Positions 35,371 through 44,943 of a stretch of DNA of 64,000 nt are shown here, piece by piece. How positions within the stretch are numbered: position 1 is the first letter of the stretch; each line of letters opens with the position of its first letter. Made by a program: the position numbers and the translations under genes. The stretch is from Cytophagales bacterium (GTDB lineage Bacteria; Bacteroidota; Bacteroidia; Cytophagales; Thermoflexibacteraceae): positions 31,855 to 95,854 of the forward strand of contig JAAFJS010000001.1 of the NCBI GenBank assembly GCA_013298985.1, given 5' to 3'. Below the pieces are notes generated by a model. The model ran no database searches. It was not told the origin of the DNA and worked only from the letters and a program-made list of their open reading frames with translations.

Positions 35371-35838
35371 ATGTCAAAATTTAAGAAAAAAAAGAATGAA
35401 ACTCCTATGATTTCTACCGCTTCTTTGCCTGATATTGTGTTCATGTTATTGTTCTTTTTTATGGTTACAACCGTACTTAGAGAAACTACTTTGCTGATAA
35501 CCAACAAAGTACCCAAAGCAACTCAATTACAGAAATTGGAGAAAAAATCTTTGGTAAGTTTTATTTATGTAGGTAAACCCAAAGAAACGAACAAGTACGG
35601 CTCAGAACCAAGAATTCAGGTCAATGATGCGCTGATTGCGCCAAGAGATATTCCTCGTTTTGTTTTTACAGAAAAAGATAAGTTAGATGAAGCCGAAAGA
35701 GATAAGCTAACCGTTTCTTTGAAAGTTGATGTGGAAACTAAAATGGGCATTGTGTCAGACGTAAAGCAGCAGTTGCGCGAGGCTGACGCATTGAAATTAA
35801 ATTATTCTTGCGGAAAAGGAGCAGATGCAAGGGACTAA
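35371..35838 (+). CDS. ExbD/TolR family biopolymer transport protein (second copy)
   Basis: A 155-residue ExbD-like protein. It starts with a lysine-rich MSKFKKKKNE, then TASLPDIVFMLLFFFMVTTVL with the Asp in the membrane, and a periplasmic ExbD/TolR domain. Sequence identity to the first copy is low outside the helix, so the two are old paralogues and may form a heterodimer inside the ExbB channel. It is the last gene of the operon, followed by a strong terminator. Confidence 0.9.
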   Translation: MSKFKKKKNETPMISTASLPDIVFMLLFFFMVTTVLRETTLLITNKVPKATQLQKLEKKSLVSFIYVGKPKETNKYGSEPRIQVNDALIAPRDIPRFVFTEKDKLDEAERDKLTVSLKVDVETKMGIVSDVKQQLREADALKLNYSCGKGADARD

Positions 35839-35858
35839 AAACCTTCAAATGTATTGAT

Positions 35859-35899
35859 AAGAGAGTCTTTCTATCATGGAAAGACTCTCTTATTTATTT
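35859..35899 (+). terminator. Terminator of the exbB-exbD operon
   Basis: A perfect 13-bp stem (AAGAGAGTCTTTC with GAAAGACTCTCTT) and a seven-base loop followed by a T-rich tract, 20 bases past the last exbD stop. Confidence 0.88.
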
Positions 35900-35965
35900 T
35901 AGGAGTCTTCATAAATAAAAAATCTCACTCATAGTTTTTTCAACCGCAACAACCTTCAAATATTG

Positions 35966-37114
35966 ATGAGTGTATTCATTTTTTCGGTTTCAATGCTTTA
36001 TGCAGTGGGCGTTTTGATGCTCAGGTACGGCTGGCAAAAAACACCTACTTTTAGCCCTCAATATGCCCAACTACGGAAATCAGATGGGGCAGAAACTTTT
36101 ATATCTGTGATTATTCCTGTCCGAAATGAAGAAAACAATATAGCAAATCTTTTGCACGATTTGTTAGCACAAGATTTTTCCACTCATTTTTTTGAAGTCA
36201 TTGTCATTGACGATTATTCTGAGGACAAAACATTGCAGGTAGTCAATCAGTTTAAAACTGAATACCCAGCATTTCCTTTGTCAGTTTTGAAAGTAATGAG
36301 TCATCAGCTTAGTTCGAATAAAAAAATAGCTATTACACAGGCTGTCAATGCGGCAAAAGGGCTGCTGATAGTCTGTACGGACGGGGATTGTCGCGTAGGG
36401 AGGCATTGGTTAAGCACGATTGATAATTTTAATCAGAAATTTGAGCCTCAGTTTATCATTGCGCCTGTTGCGCTGGATTTTCCCAACAATAGTTTTGAAA
36501 AAATGCAAGTGGTAGAGTTTGCGAGCTTGGTGGGTAGTGGCGCAGCAACTTTGTTTTGGGGAAAGCCTACCATGTGCAATGGGGCAAATATAGCCTATCC
36601 TAAAAAAGTTTTTGTAGAAGTGGGTGGTTTTGAAGGCAATATGGAGGTGATGACAGGTGATGATGAGTTTTTGCTGCAAAAAATTTATCGGAAATATCCT
36701 AAGAAAATATTTTTTTTGAAAAGTACGGAAGCGATTGTGCGGACTTCTGCGCTTCCTTCTTTGCAGGGCTTATACCAACAGCGCAAACGCTGGGCGAGCA
36801 AATGGAAACTGCATAAATCTATGGCGGTGAAGCTGATTGCGCTTGCTGTTTTTATGTATCATTTGCTTAACCTGATGGCTTTATTTTTATTATTTTGGAC
36901 AAAAGAATATCAGATTGTAATTTTACTTCATTTTTTACTAAAATTGTGTGTTGAATTTGTATTTTTGATACAGATTCACAATTTCCTAAATAGAGGAAAA
37001 TATTGGTTTTATATCTTAGCTTTGCAGTTCGTATACTCACCCTACGCCGTAGTGATGGGTATAGTGGCAAATATAGGCTCTTATCAATGGAAAGGGCGAG
37101 TATCAAGTAAATGA
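35966..37114 (+). CDS. Family 2 glycosyltransferase with membrane spans
   Basis: A 382-residue inner-membrane enzyme. One N-terminal helix (about 3-22) precedes the GT-A domain. It contains FISVIIPVRNEENNIANLL (start of the nucleotide-sugar fold), VIVIDDYSED (DxD-like region), CTDGDCRVG and, later, MTGDDEFLLQKI with QQRKRWASKWKLH (the acceptor motif of processive or lipid-linked family 2 enzymes). Two or three helices close the C-terminus. It probably adds a sugar to a lipid or polymer at the membrane. The ATG at 35966 is taken rather than the overlapping TTG. It ends seven bases before the permease gene, so the three genes to 39838 look like one operon. Confidence 0.88.
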   Translation: MSVFIFSVSMLYAVGVLMLRYGWQKTPTFSPQYAQLRKSDGAETFISVIIPVRNEENNIANLLHDLLAQDFSTHFFEVIVIDDYSEDKTLQVVNQFKTEYPAFPLSVLKVMSHQLSSNKKIAITQAVNAAKGLLIVCTDGDCRVGRHWLSTIDNFNQKFEPQFIIAPVALDFPNNSFEKMQVVEFASLVGSGAATLFWGKPTMCNGANIAYPKKVFVEVGGFEGNMEVMTGDDEFLLQKIYRKYPKKIFFLKSTEAIVRTSALPSLQGLYQQRKRWASKWKLHKSMAVKLIALAVFMYHLLNLMALFLLFWTKEYQIVILLHFLLKLCVEFVFLIQIHNFLNRGKYWFYILALQFVYSPYAVVMGIVANIGSYQWKGRVSSK

Positions 37115-37121
37115 TAAAAAA

Positions 37122-38600
37122 ATGTCTAACCAATTTTTACATCATAAACATCCTTCTTACTTAATTCGCAAGCGTTTTTTTCGCAATAAGCCTGCGTTAT
37201 TTGGTTTTTATATTATTGTTTTTGCACAGTTTGTGGCATTTCTTGGCTATTTGATTATGCCTGACAATACCCCCAATGCGGCGGAGGGAGGCTCTATCTT
37301 TATGAAAAAAATGGACATTTATTCTTCAGGAATTACTTTGCTCAAAGAAAAGAAAAACGAAGAGGTAGAAAAGGTCAATTTCTGGTCGCGAATGTGGTAT
37401 GGACAGCCAAGTGAGTTCCAAACCATCTATCCTGTTACGGATTATGAGCTAAGGGGCGACTCGCTTTATTTTTATTTGTTGCGGAAAGATGCCAGACCCC
37501 ATATGCCACAGTTGCCACGCAGGGAACGCAAACCACAGCCCTCAGATTCTTTGAAATCTAAATTTGCAGATAACAAGATGTTTGAAAAGGAATCAAAAGA
37601 AGTGGAGCAAAAAAAGTTTTTATTAGATTTTGTCAAACCGCTTTATGCAAGCGTGGGTGAGGAAAGTATGGTGTCTATTTTTAAAGAAAATCTCAAAAAA
37701 AGCACTTATTTCAAAGAAGACACGCTACTGTATGTAGAGATACAAGACAAAAAGCAAAGTTATCCGCAGTATCATCGTACTGATACGCTGTTTTATAGCC
37801 GCATCAATGACAAATATTATTTTCGTGCGGACACCATTGTGTATATTGATATAGAAAAAAACATTCAGTTTACGACCATTAGCGATTTACAAAATGAGTT
37901 TAAAACAAAACACGTAGAAGAAAGAACTTTTTATTTGGGTACAGACCAAGCTGGGCGCGACATTTTGAGTCGTATCATTCTTGGTACGCGTATTTCGCTT
38001 TCTATTGGTTTTGTTTCGGTACTTATTTCTTTGTTGGTGGGCGTTACGCTTGGGGCGGTGGCAGGCTATTATCAAGGCGCAATAGACAATGCGGTTTCGT
38101 GGTTAATGACGGTGATTTGGTCTATTCCGAGCATTATGTTGGTGATTGCGATTAGCTTAGTATTAGGTAGCAAGGGACTTTGGGTAGTTTTTGTAGCGAT
38201 AGGGCTGACGATTTGGGTAGATATAGCGCGTATAGTACGCGGCGAGGTGATGAGCATTAAGCAAAAACTATATGTGGAATCTGCGAAGGCGTTTGGGCTG
38301 AGTAATTTCACGATTATTTACAAACACATCTTGCCCAACCTAATGGGGTCTATGATTGTAATTTTATTTGCTAACTTTGCCTCCGCGATTCTTATGGAGG
38401 CAGGATTGAGTTTTTTGGGCATAGGTGTACAAATACCAATTCCTTCCTGGGGCAATATGCTCAAAGACGGCTGGAACGAGCCCAATAGCGGTTTTTTGGT
38501 AATGATACCCAGTTTGTGCATCATTGTATTGGTATTGGCATTTAACCTGCTTGGCAATGGGCTGCGCGATGCACTTGACCCCAAAAACACTTCAAATTAG
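37122..38600 (+). CDS. Oligopeptide ABC transporter permease, OppC-like, with large insertion
   Basis: A 492-residue inner-membrane protein. The first helix is at about 24-46. The permease core begins at GTDQAGRDILSRI (Gly273) and carries five more helices, with the EAA-type coupling loop at VESAKAFGLSNFTIIYKHILPN. OppC/DppC proteins are usually about 300 residues. This one carries roughly 190 extra residues between helix 1 and the core, rich in Lys, Asp and Tyr, with YELRGDSLYFYLL and several TLxYxxI-like strands, predicted to be periplasmic. No binding protein, partner permease or ATPase is adjacent, so its partners lie elsewhere. Confidence 0.88.
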   Translation: MSNQFLHHKHPSYLIRKRFFRNKPALFGFYIIVFAQFVAFLGYLIMPDNTPNAAEGGSIFMKKMDIYSSGITLLKEKKNEEVEKVNFWSRMWYGQPSEFQTIYPVTDYELRGDSLYFYLLRKDARPHMPQLPRRERKPQPSDSLKSKFADNKMFEKESKEVEQKKFLLDFVKPLYASVGEESMVSIFKENLKKSTYFKEDTLLYVEIQDKKQSYPQYHRTDTLFYSRINDKYYFRADTIVYIDIEKNIQFTTISDLQNEFKTKHVEERTFYLGTDQAGRDILSRIILGTRISLSIGFVSVLISLLVGVTLGAVAGYYQGAIDNAVSWLMTVIWSIPSIMLVIAISLVLGSKGLWVVFVAIGLTIWVDIARIVRGEVMSIKQKLYVESAKAFGLSNFTIIYKHILPNLMGSMIVILFANFASAILMEAGLSFLGIGVQIPIPSWGNMLKDGWNEPNSGFLVMIPSLCIIVLVLAFNLLGNGLRDALDPKNTSN

Positions 38601-38623
38601 AAAATTTCTTAAATAGCTAAAAA

Positions 38624-39838
38624 ATGACAAAAGATACGCTTGAATATCAGTTACAACTAAAAGAGATGGAGTTGAATACGCTTTTTGAGACTATTCAAGC
38701 AATCAATGACAACGAACCCGAAGAACATCTGTATAGAATTTATAAGTTTACACTGCGCTCGCGCCCGCACATAGGTAGGCTGGCTTTGTTTGTGATGGAA
38801 GAGGAAACGGAAAAGTGGGAATGTAAGTCCAGTTTTGGGATTGACGGAAACGCACAAGAGGCAGAGCTACCCGCAAGCATCAAAAAAATTGTGGAAATTT
38901 CAGATTTGGACAAACAAGAAGAAGTTGTCTTTTTTCAGCAGTTCGACAAGGTAATTCCTATCAAACACAAAGAGATAATTTTAGCGTATGTTCTCATTGG
39001 CAAGGCAAAGGGCGGAAACATCGATGGGATAGATTTTATAGAAGCACTGAGCAACATCATCATTGTCGCGATTGAAAACAAGAAACTGGCGCGAAAGGAA
39101 AGCAGGCAGGAAATCATTAGACGACAAATGGACATTGCCAAAGATGTGCAGTCCTTACTTTTTCCCAAAAAACTTCCTTATAATGACAAACTAAAAATAG
39201 CGGCGAGCTACAAACCACATCACACCGTAGGTGGCGATTATTATGATTTTATAGAAATAGACCAGCATCGCTTCCTGCTTTGCATAGCCGATGTGTCGGG
39301 CAAAGGTGTACCTGCGGCAATTCTCATGTCCAATTTTCAGGCGGCACTCCGAACACTGGTCAGGAAACAAACACCCCTCAAAGAAGTGGTAGAAGAGCTG
39401 AATCACCTCATTATGCAAAATGCCAGAGGCGAAAACTTTATTACTGCTTTTTTTGTAGAGTACGATTCTCTATCCAAAAAAATGCAATACGTAAATGCAG
39501 GGCATAATCCTCCCTTTTTATTTACAGACGGCAACGTGCTTTTTTTAGAAAATGGAACTACTATTATTGGCGGATTTGAACCGTTGCCTCTCTTAGAAAT
39601 CACTACCTTAGAAGTGAGTAATTTTCTTCTTTTTTGCTTTACTGACGGCTTTACAGAAACCTATAACGAAAATAATGAGGAGTTTGGCATACAACTGCTC
39701 GGAGATTTTATTGCTGAAAACCTTAATTTAGACCAAAAAGAACTGCACAAACAATTATTGAGCTATCTCAATACCTTCAAAGGCAATAATGCCTATGCCG
39801 ACGACATCACACTGCTCTCCTGTAGAGTAAATAGTTAA
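38624..39838 (+). CDS. PP2C-family phosphatase of the SpoIIE/RsbU type with GAF-like N-terminus
   Basis: A 404-residue cytoplasmic signalling protein. Residues about 15-160 are GAF-like. A coiled-coil linker (KKLARKESRQEIIRRQMDIAKDVQSLLFP) with the RsbU-type LFP motif leads to the phosphatase domain. The metal-binding aspartates are in VGGDYYDF, CIADVSGKGVPAAI and NAYADDITLL, all present. Such enzymes dephosphorylate anti-sigma antagonists (STAS proteins) in partner-switching pathways. No STAS or RsbW-type kinase gene is next to it. It lies 23 bases after the permease, so it may be cotranscribed with the glycosyltransferase and permease. The signal sensed by the GAF domain is unknown. Confidence 0.9.
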   Translation: MTKDTLEYQLQLKEMELNTLFETIQAINDNEPEEHLYRIYKFTLRSRPHIGRLALFVMEEETEKWECKSSFGIDGNAQEAELPASIKKIVEISDLDKQEEVVFFQQFDKVIPIKHKEIILAYVLIGKAKGGNIDGIDFIEALSNIIIVAIENKKLARKESRQEIIRRQMDIAKDVQSLLFPKKLPYNDKLKIAASYKPHHTVGGDYYDFIEIDQHRFLLCIADVSGKGVPAAILMSNFQAALRTLVRKQTPLKEVVEELNHLIMQNARGENFITAFFVEYDSLSKKMQYVNAGHNPPFLFTDGNVLFLENGTTIIGGFEPLPLLEITTLEVSNFLLFCFTDGFTETYNENNEEFGIQLLGDFIAENLNLDQKELHKQLLSYLNTFKGNNAYADDITLLSCRVNS

Positions 39839-39843
39839 AAACC

Positions 39844-39888
39844 TTGCAACGATTTAGTTGCAAATTACGTCTTGGTTATAAAGCCAAG
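39844..39888. repeat. Paired short hairpins between phosphatase and S8 protease genes
   Basis: TTGCAAC-gattta-GTTGCAA (39844-39863) followed eight bases later by CTTGG-ttataaag-CCAAG (39871-39888). No T-run follows at once. It may act as a weak terminator or be an intergenic repeat. No second copy was noticed in this window. Confidence 0.4.
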
Positions 39889-40018
39889 AGATTACTACCT
39901 TTTTAAGGGTTTCAAACTTTCACGCAATTTTATTTCACAAAAAAATAATACATCTCTCCCAAATATTGTTACATTATTATTAGATATTTGTTTGTAGATT
40001 CAGATATAAGCACAGTGT

Positions 40019-43000
40019 ATGAAAGGAAATATTTACATACTTTTTTTATTTTTTATTACTGCTCCGCTATTTGCACAACCTAATGCTCGCATGGAAAATC
40101 TCCATGCTCCTGATAAACTCGTTCTGAAATTAAAAGCACACCTTTCCAAAAACAACAATCTCAAACAGCAAACTCTTGCCCAGCTACAAAGCGCAGACTA
40201 CCTAAGCCACGTAATGCCTGTTTTCTCGCAAGGCAAATCAAACGCTTCTGACTATTTTGCCAGTTTTTATGAAGTACAACTCAAACAAGGCGAAACCATA
40301 GAAAGCGTAAGCAAACGCCTCTATGCCAGTAATTTAGTGGAAAGTATAGAAAAAATAGGCTATTATCAATCACTTGCTCCGCCTTTACCCTTACCACCTT
40401 TTGCGCTGCCACCGTTTCTTCCTAATGATTATTTTTATAAGGAAGGATTGCTTTGGGGACATGAAAAAGCAAAAGTGTATGAGGGCTGGGAATTGAGCAA
40501 GGGAGATACTAATATAGTGATTGGTATTATTGACGATTATGTCCAGACCAATCCTAATCCTAATAATCCTGACGCAATGCACGAGGAATTTGTAGGGCAG
40601 ATGCAATACAACAGAAAGGAAAGGTACGGAATCCCTAAATTTGATGATGACGGCAATGGCTTTGTAGATGACTCTTTGGGGTATGACTTTGTTGATAGAA
40701 ACGATAAAATCTCAGGCTGGCATGGCACCACCGTTGCAGGGATTTCTTCTGCAAAAGTAAACAATAAAATAGGAGTGGCAGGCATTGGTTTTAATTGTCG
40801 ATTTATGCCTATCAAGGTCATTCCAGCCCCCGCCTTGGGCAAAGAGGAAATGTTCAGTAGCCTAAACCTGATACGTGCCATCAAGTATGCCGCGGATAAT
40901 GGCTGTACTATTATCAATATTTCCCAACGAAAAGTGGGTAGTGGTTTTTCCCAATTAGAGCAAGACATCATTAACTATGCCACGCGCAAGGGAGCTTTGG
41001 TCATTGCCGCCGCAGGGAATTTTGTGGGGGCGTTTGACGAATACCCTGCTTCCTATGATAACGTATTATCCGTAGTTGCCTCCAATGCAAATGATAGAGT
41101 CATTGGCTCTAATAGCAATTTTATAGATTTGGCAGCACCTGGTATAAATGTTTGGACTACCCACATTTATCCCTCCCCCCGCAACTATGTAATGCACGAA
41201 GGCTCCTCTTTTGCCGCCCCTTTTGTAGCTGGTGCGGCGGGCTTGGTCAAAGCCAGATTTCCAGATTTTACCTCTTTGCAGATAGCCGAGCAACTGCGCG
41301 CTACCGCAGATGATATATACGGGGTCAAAGAAAATACAGATTTTGTCGAAAAATACGGCAAGGGAAGGATAAATGTATTCAAGGCATTACAGGGGCGAAA
41401 TGTAGCCCAATCGGTGAAAGCACAAAATATGAAATTTAAGAATCGATTTGGCGATTATGCCTTTTATGATGATACCGTTTCTATCATTTGTGATTTTATA
41501 AACTATTTGAAACCAAGCACTGCTGCACTCAAAGCAACGCTAAGTTCTAATTCGCCTTATGTTACCATTATCAAAAACACAGTTCAAATAGGCGCATTAA
41601 AAACCTTAGATTCTGTAAGTAATGTAAAAAATCCATTTTTGGTGTATCTCAATCCAGCCACTCCGCCTTCCACTACTATTAAGTTTAGAATTGGTTTTGA
41701 AGACAAGGGATACAATGATTATCAATATTTTATGATAACCACCTCCCCCAACTACTTGGATATGTACCCCAACGACCTCAGCTTAAGCATTGCGGCAGAT
41801 GGACGAATGGGCATGGTAGGGCAAGATGGCAAAGATGGCATTGGGATTCTCTGGCAAGGAAAACAGATGCTTACGAATGCAGGCTTGATGATTAGTATGG
41901 GGAATAGCGTCAATCTGCCTTTTAATGTTGCCAATAGCGTATTTGTCAATCAGACTACCCGCGCCAATGATTTTAGCCCAGTGAAGCACAGTAAGTTCAT
42001 TGACAAGGATTTGCAGTCTATTACCGCAACATCAACTTTCGCTGACGTAGAAAAAATAGGTTTAGAAATCAAGCAAACAGTCAAAGGGCGCATCAATACG
42101 CCCCACCAGCAATATGTATTGGTAGAATATGAAATAGAAAACAAAAGCGGTACATTCATAGATAGTTTGTCCGTTGGTTTGTTTGCTGACTGGGACATTG
42201 AGGGTGGTAATGCTAATCTTGCAGACTGGGACGCAAAGGGTAAGTTTGGTTATGTTTTTAAGCGCGACGTGTCTAATTACTTGGGTATCAAAGTTATCAG
42301 CGAAGTACCCCAATACTATCCAATAGACAAAAATACAAATGATGGAAAAATTAATTTTACTGATGGTTTTTCTGATGCCGAGAAATTTATTGCACTCAAT
42401 AATGGCTTAGACAAAAAGCAAGCAGGTTTTAATACACCAAGTAGTGATGTGGCGCAAGTAGTGAGTGCCAAAATAAAGAACTTGGCGCATGGTCAGCGTA
42501 AAAAAATCACTTTTGCTATTTTGGCAGGGAGCAGCCTCGATGAGCTACAAAAAGCGGCAATACAGGCTAACATCATGGCGAATCCTCATTCATCAAAGAG
42601 CAAAAAACCAATCGTTTCTCCCTTAGTTTGCAAAGACAAAATTATGTACGTAAGACCTTCTAACGGCACGAAGTTCAGGTTTTATGAATCTCCTAACTTG
42701 AAAACACCAAAAGAAGAAGGCGAAAAACTGGAAGTAAGTCTGGCAGATACAGCCAATACATTCTATATCAGCAATATAGATTCTTTGGTAGAAAGCGATT
42801 TACTCAAATATCAGTTCAAAGTACATGAAACCCAAGCAAGTTTTGTAGCAATTGATTCATTGAATATCATAGATTCCTCAACCATTCATTTTTATGACAA
42901 AAGCATCAAACCTGTAAAATGGGCTTGGGATTTTGGCTACAAATCAAAAATAGATACTTTGCAAAACCCCAAACACAGGTTTGATAGTGTAGGACTCTAT

Positions 43001-44797
43001 ACCGTAACACTCACTGTTACAGATAGTAGCGGTTGTCAAACTTCTTTTAGCAAAAATATCAGGATAGTGCGTTTGGTGAGAAGCCCTGTACCTATACTCT
43101 ATGACTACGATATTTTTACGTGTAGAACTTCACCCGTTACCATTACGCCGTCCAACGGAAAGCGTTTCAATTTTTATACCTCTCTGCCCTTGCGAAATTC
43201 AGTACATCAGGGACGCTTTTTTACTTTGACAGACCTCAGCGTAAAGGAAGTTTACATTACCAGCATAGACTCCTCTTTTGAGAGCCTACCCGCGACCGTA
43301 AGCATCAAACGCGGGAATTTGAAGGCAAATTTTAACTATTCGCCTATGGCAGATACCATAGTAAACAACGAAATATTCTTTACTGACCGTTCTACAAGCA
43401 AAGAGGCGATTGTGAAATGGGAGTGGTATTTTGGCGATAGTGCTTCAATAGATAGAAATAAAAATCCAGTGCGCCGTTTTAAGAAGCAGGGTGTTTATAA
43501 GGTAATATTGAGGGTTACAGATTTTACAGGCTGTACGGATACAATTTCTAAGTTTTTTAAAATAGGAAATAAAGGATTGAAACCTCTTATCACAAATCAG
43601 GTAGTGTGTAAAGGACAAGAAATCACCTTAACACCTGCCAATGGAAAAATATTTAATTTTTATACTGTGCCACCACCCAGTAACCCTATTTTCCAAGGGC
43701 AGAGTTACAGTTTTGTTCCTTCGGCAAGCCAAGAACTTTATATCACCAGTGCAGATTCTATTCTCGAAAGTGATGCCCAAGTAGTAAAAATAGAGGTAAA
43801 TGAGGCTGTGGCTAATTTTGACGCACCTACGGAAATATTACTTTATCGCAATAATAACTTGGCGAGTTTCAGTGATTTGAGCAAAAATGCAGTAAGTTGG
43901 CAATGGAACTTTGGTGATGGCTCTCCTATCGCCACCGCAAGAAATCCTGCTTACTTGTATAAAAAACAAGGTGAATATACGGTAACGCTTTCTATCAGAG
44001 ATGTTTACGGCTGTACGGCAAGTGCCAGCAAAAAGATAAAAATCATCAATAGAGCAAATCCGCCACAGATGCCAAGCCCCACCGTTTGCAAAGATGCCGA
44101 AGTGGTTTTACAACCCCAAGGAGGTTCGCTATTTAGATTTTATGAAATTTATCCTTCTTCTGTGGTCGCATTTATAGGAAAAGCATGGAATTTGGGAAAA
44201 ATACGCCAAAATAAAACCTATTATGTTACTTCCATAGATTCCTTGCACGAAAGCGAAGCCACCAAAATAGACATCAAAATAGATGAAATTAGTGCAAACT
44301 TCGAGATAAAATATACAGCAGAAAACGCACTCGTAGGCGATACCATCAGTTTTAATCCATTAGCTACCAATGCCATCGCTTGGGAATGGAATATGGGTGA
44401 CGGCAATGCTATCTTTCGTTCTAATCCTTCGTACATCTATCGAATTGCAGGAAGCTATACTATCAAGCTAAATATTGGCAATGCTACAGGCTGTACCGCT
44501 TCCCAAACCAAGACCATCACCGTTAGGGAACGCACCAATATTCCTGCCAATGCACGCATCTATCTTTACCCAAACCCCACCGAAGGGGAAGTAAGGGTGG
44601 AAATCAGTAGCCCAAAGCCAACGCCCGTTTATGTAGAACTCTACAATGTGCTGGGGCAGAAACTGGAAGGTTTTACCCAAGAAATGGTCAAAAACGAAAT
44701 TTTCAAGTATTCCCTTACTGGGCGCAACAAGGGCATTTATTTGCTACGATTTACCTTTGATGGAGAAACATTCATTAGAAAAGTGATTTACGAATAG
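40019..44797 (+). CDS. Exported S8 (subtilisin-type) protease with PKD repeats and type A T9SS sorting domain
   Basis: A 1592-residue protein. A signal peptide (1-19, ending LFAQ) is followed by an inhibitor-like propeptide (about 20-110), and the peptidase domain spans about 140-460. The triad is Asp172 or Asp173 in VIGIIDDY, His235 in GWHGTT and Ser397 in GSSFAAPFVAGA. A beta-rich region of about 400 residues follows. Then four modules, each opening with VCK and ending YITSxDS-x2-ES, alternate with four PKD domains (WDFG, WYFG, WNFG, WNMG). The type A CTD at the end starts LYPNPTEGEV and finishes with RKVIYE. The protease should be secreted through T9SS and fixed to or released from the surface. 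It is a single-gene unit. Confidence 0.93.
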   Translation: MKGNIYILFLFFITAPLFAQPNARMENLHAPDKLVLKLKAHLSKNNNLKQQTLAQLQSADYLSHVMPVFSQGKSNASDYFASFYEVQLKQGETIESVSKRLYASNLVESIEKIGYYQSLAPPLPLPPFALPPFLPNDYFYKEGLLWGHEKAKVYEGWELSKGDTNIVIGIIDDYVQTNPNPNNPDAMHEEFVGQMQYNRKERYGIPKFDDDGNGFVDDSLGYDFVDRNDKISGWHGTTVAGISSAKVNNKIGVAGIGFNCRFMPIKVIPAPALGKEEMFSSLNLIRAIKYAADNGCTIINISQRKVGSGFSQLEQDIINYATRKGALVIAAAGNFVGAFDEYPASYDNVLSVVASNANDRVIGSNSNFIDLAAPGINVWTTHIYPSPRNYVMHEGSSFAAPFVAGAAGLVKARFPDFTSLQIAEQLRATADDIYGVKENTDFVEKYGKGRINVFKALQGRNVAQSVKAQNMKFKNRFGDYAFYDDTVSIICDFINYLKPSTAALKATLSSNSPYVTIIKNTVQIGALKTLDSVSNVKNPFLVYLNPATPPSTTIKFRIGFEDKGYNDYQYFMITTSPNYLDMYPNDLSLSIAADGRMGMVGQDGKDGIGILWQGKQMLTNAGLMISMGNSVNLPFNVANSVFVNQTTRANDFSPVKHSKFIDKDLQSITATSTFADVEKIGLEIKQTVKGRINTPHQQYVLVEYEIENKSGTFIDSLSVGLFADWDIEGGNANLADWDAKGKFGYVFKRDVSNYLGIKVISEVPQYYPIDKNTNDGKINFTDGFSDAEKFIALNNGLDKKQAGFNTPSSDVAQVVSAKIKNLAHGQRKKITFAILAGSSLDELQKAAIQANIMANPHSSKSKKPIVSPLVCKDKIMYVRPSNGTKFRFYESPNLKTPKEEGEKLEVSLADTANTFYISNIDSLVESDLLKYQFKVHETQASFVAIDSLNIIDSSTIHFYDKSIKPVKWAWDFGYKSKIDTLQNPKHRFDSVGLYTVTLTVTDSSGCQTSFSKNIRIVRLVRSPVPILYDYDIFTCRTSPVTITPSNGKRFNFYTSLPLRNSVHQGRFFTLTDLSVKEVYITSIDSSFESLPATVSIKRGNLKANFNYSPMADTIVNNEIFFTDRSTSKEAIVKWEWYFGDSASIDRNKNPVRRFKKQGVYKVILRVTDFTGCTDTISKFFKIGNKGLKPLITNQVVCKGQEITLTPANGKIFNFYTVPPPSNPIFQGQSYSFVPSASQELYITSADSILESDAQVVKIEVNEAVANFDAPTEILLYRNNNLASFSDLSKNAVSWQWNFGDGSPIATARNPAYLYKKQGEYTVTLSIRDVYGCTASASKKIKIINRANPPQMPSPTVCKDAEVVLQPQGGSLFRFYEIYPSSVVAFIGKAWNLGKIRQNKTYYVTSIDSLHESEATKIDIKIDEISANFEIKYTAENALVGDTISFNPLATNAIAWEWNMGDGNAIFRSNPSYIYRIAGSYTIKLNIGNATGCTASQTKTITVRERTNIPANARIYLYPNPTEGEVRVEISSPKPTPVYVELYNVLGQKLEGFTQEMVKNEIFKYSLTGRNKGIYLLRFTFDGETFIRKVIYE

Positions 44798-44943
44798 CTT
44801 TTCTTTTCAGTACCAAATGCTGTTTTAATGTTCAGGCAAAGCATAAAAAAGCATCAATACCAAAAAATCTAATACTATCCTTATTTTTGAAAGGTAAAAA
44901 CTTATATCTTTACGTTTTATGCTTTCAAAACTATAATACACGC

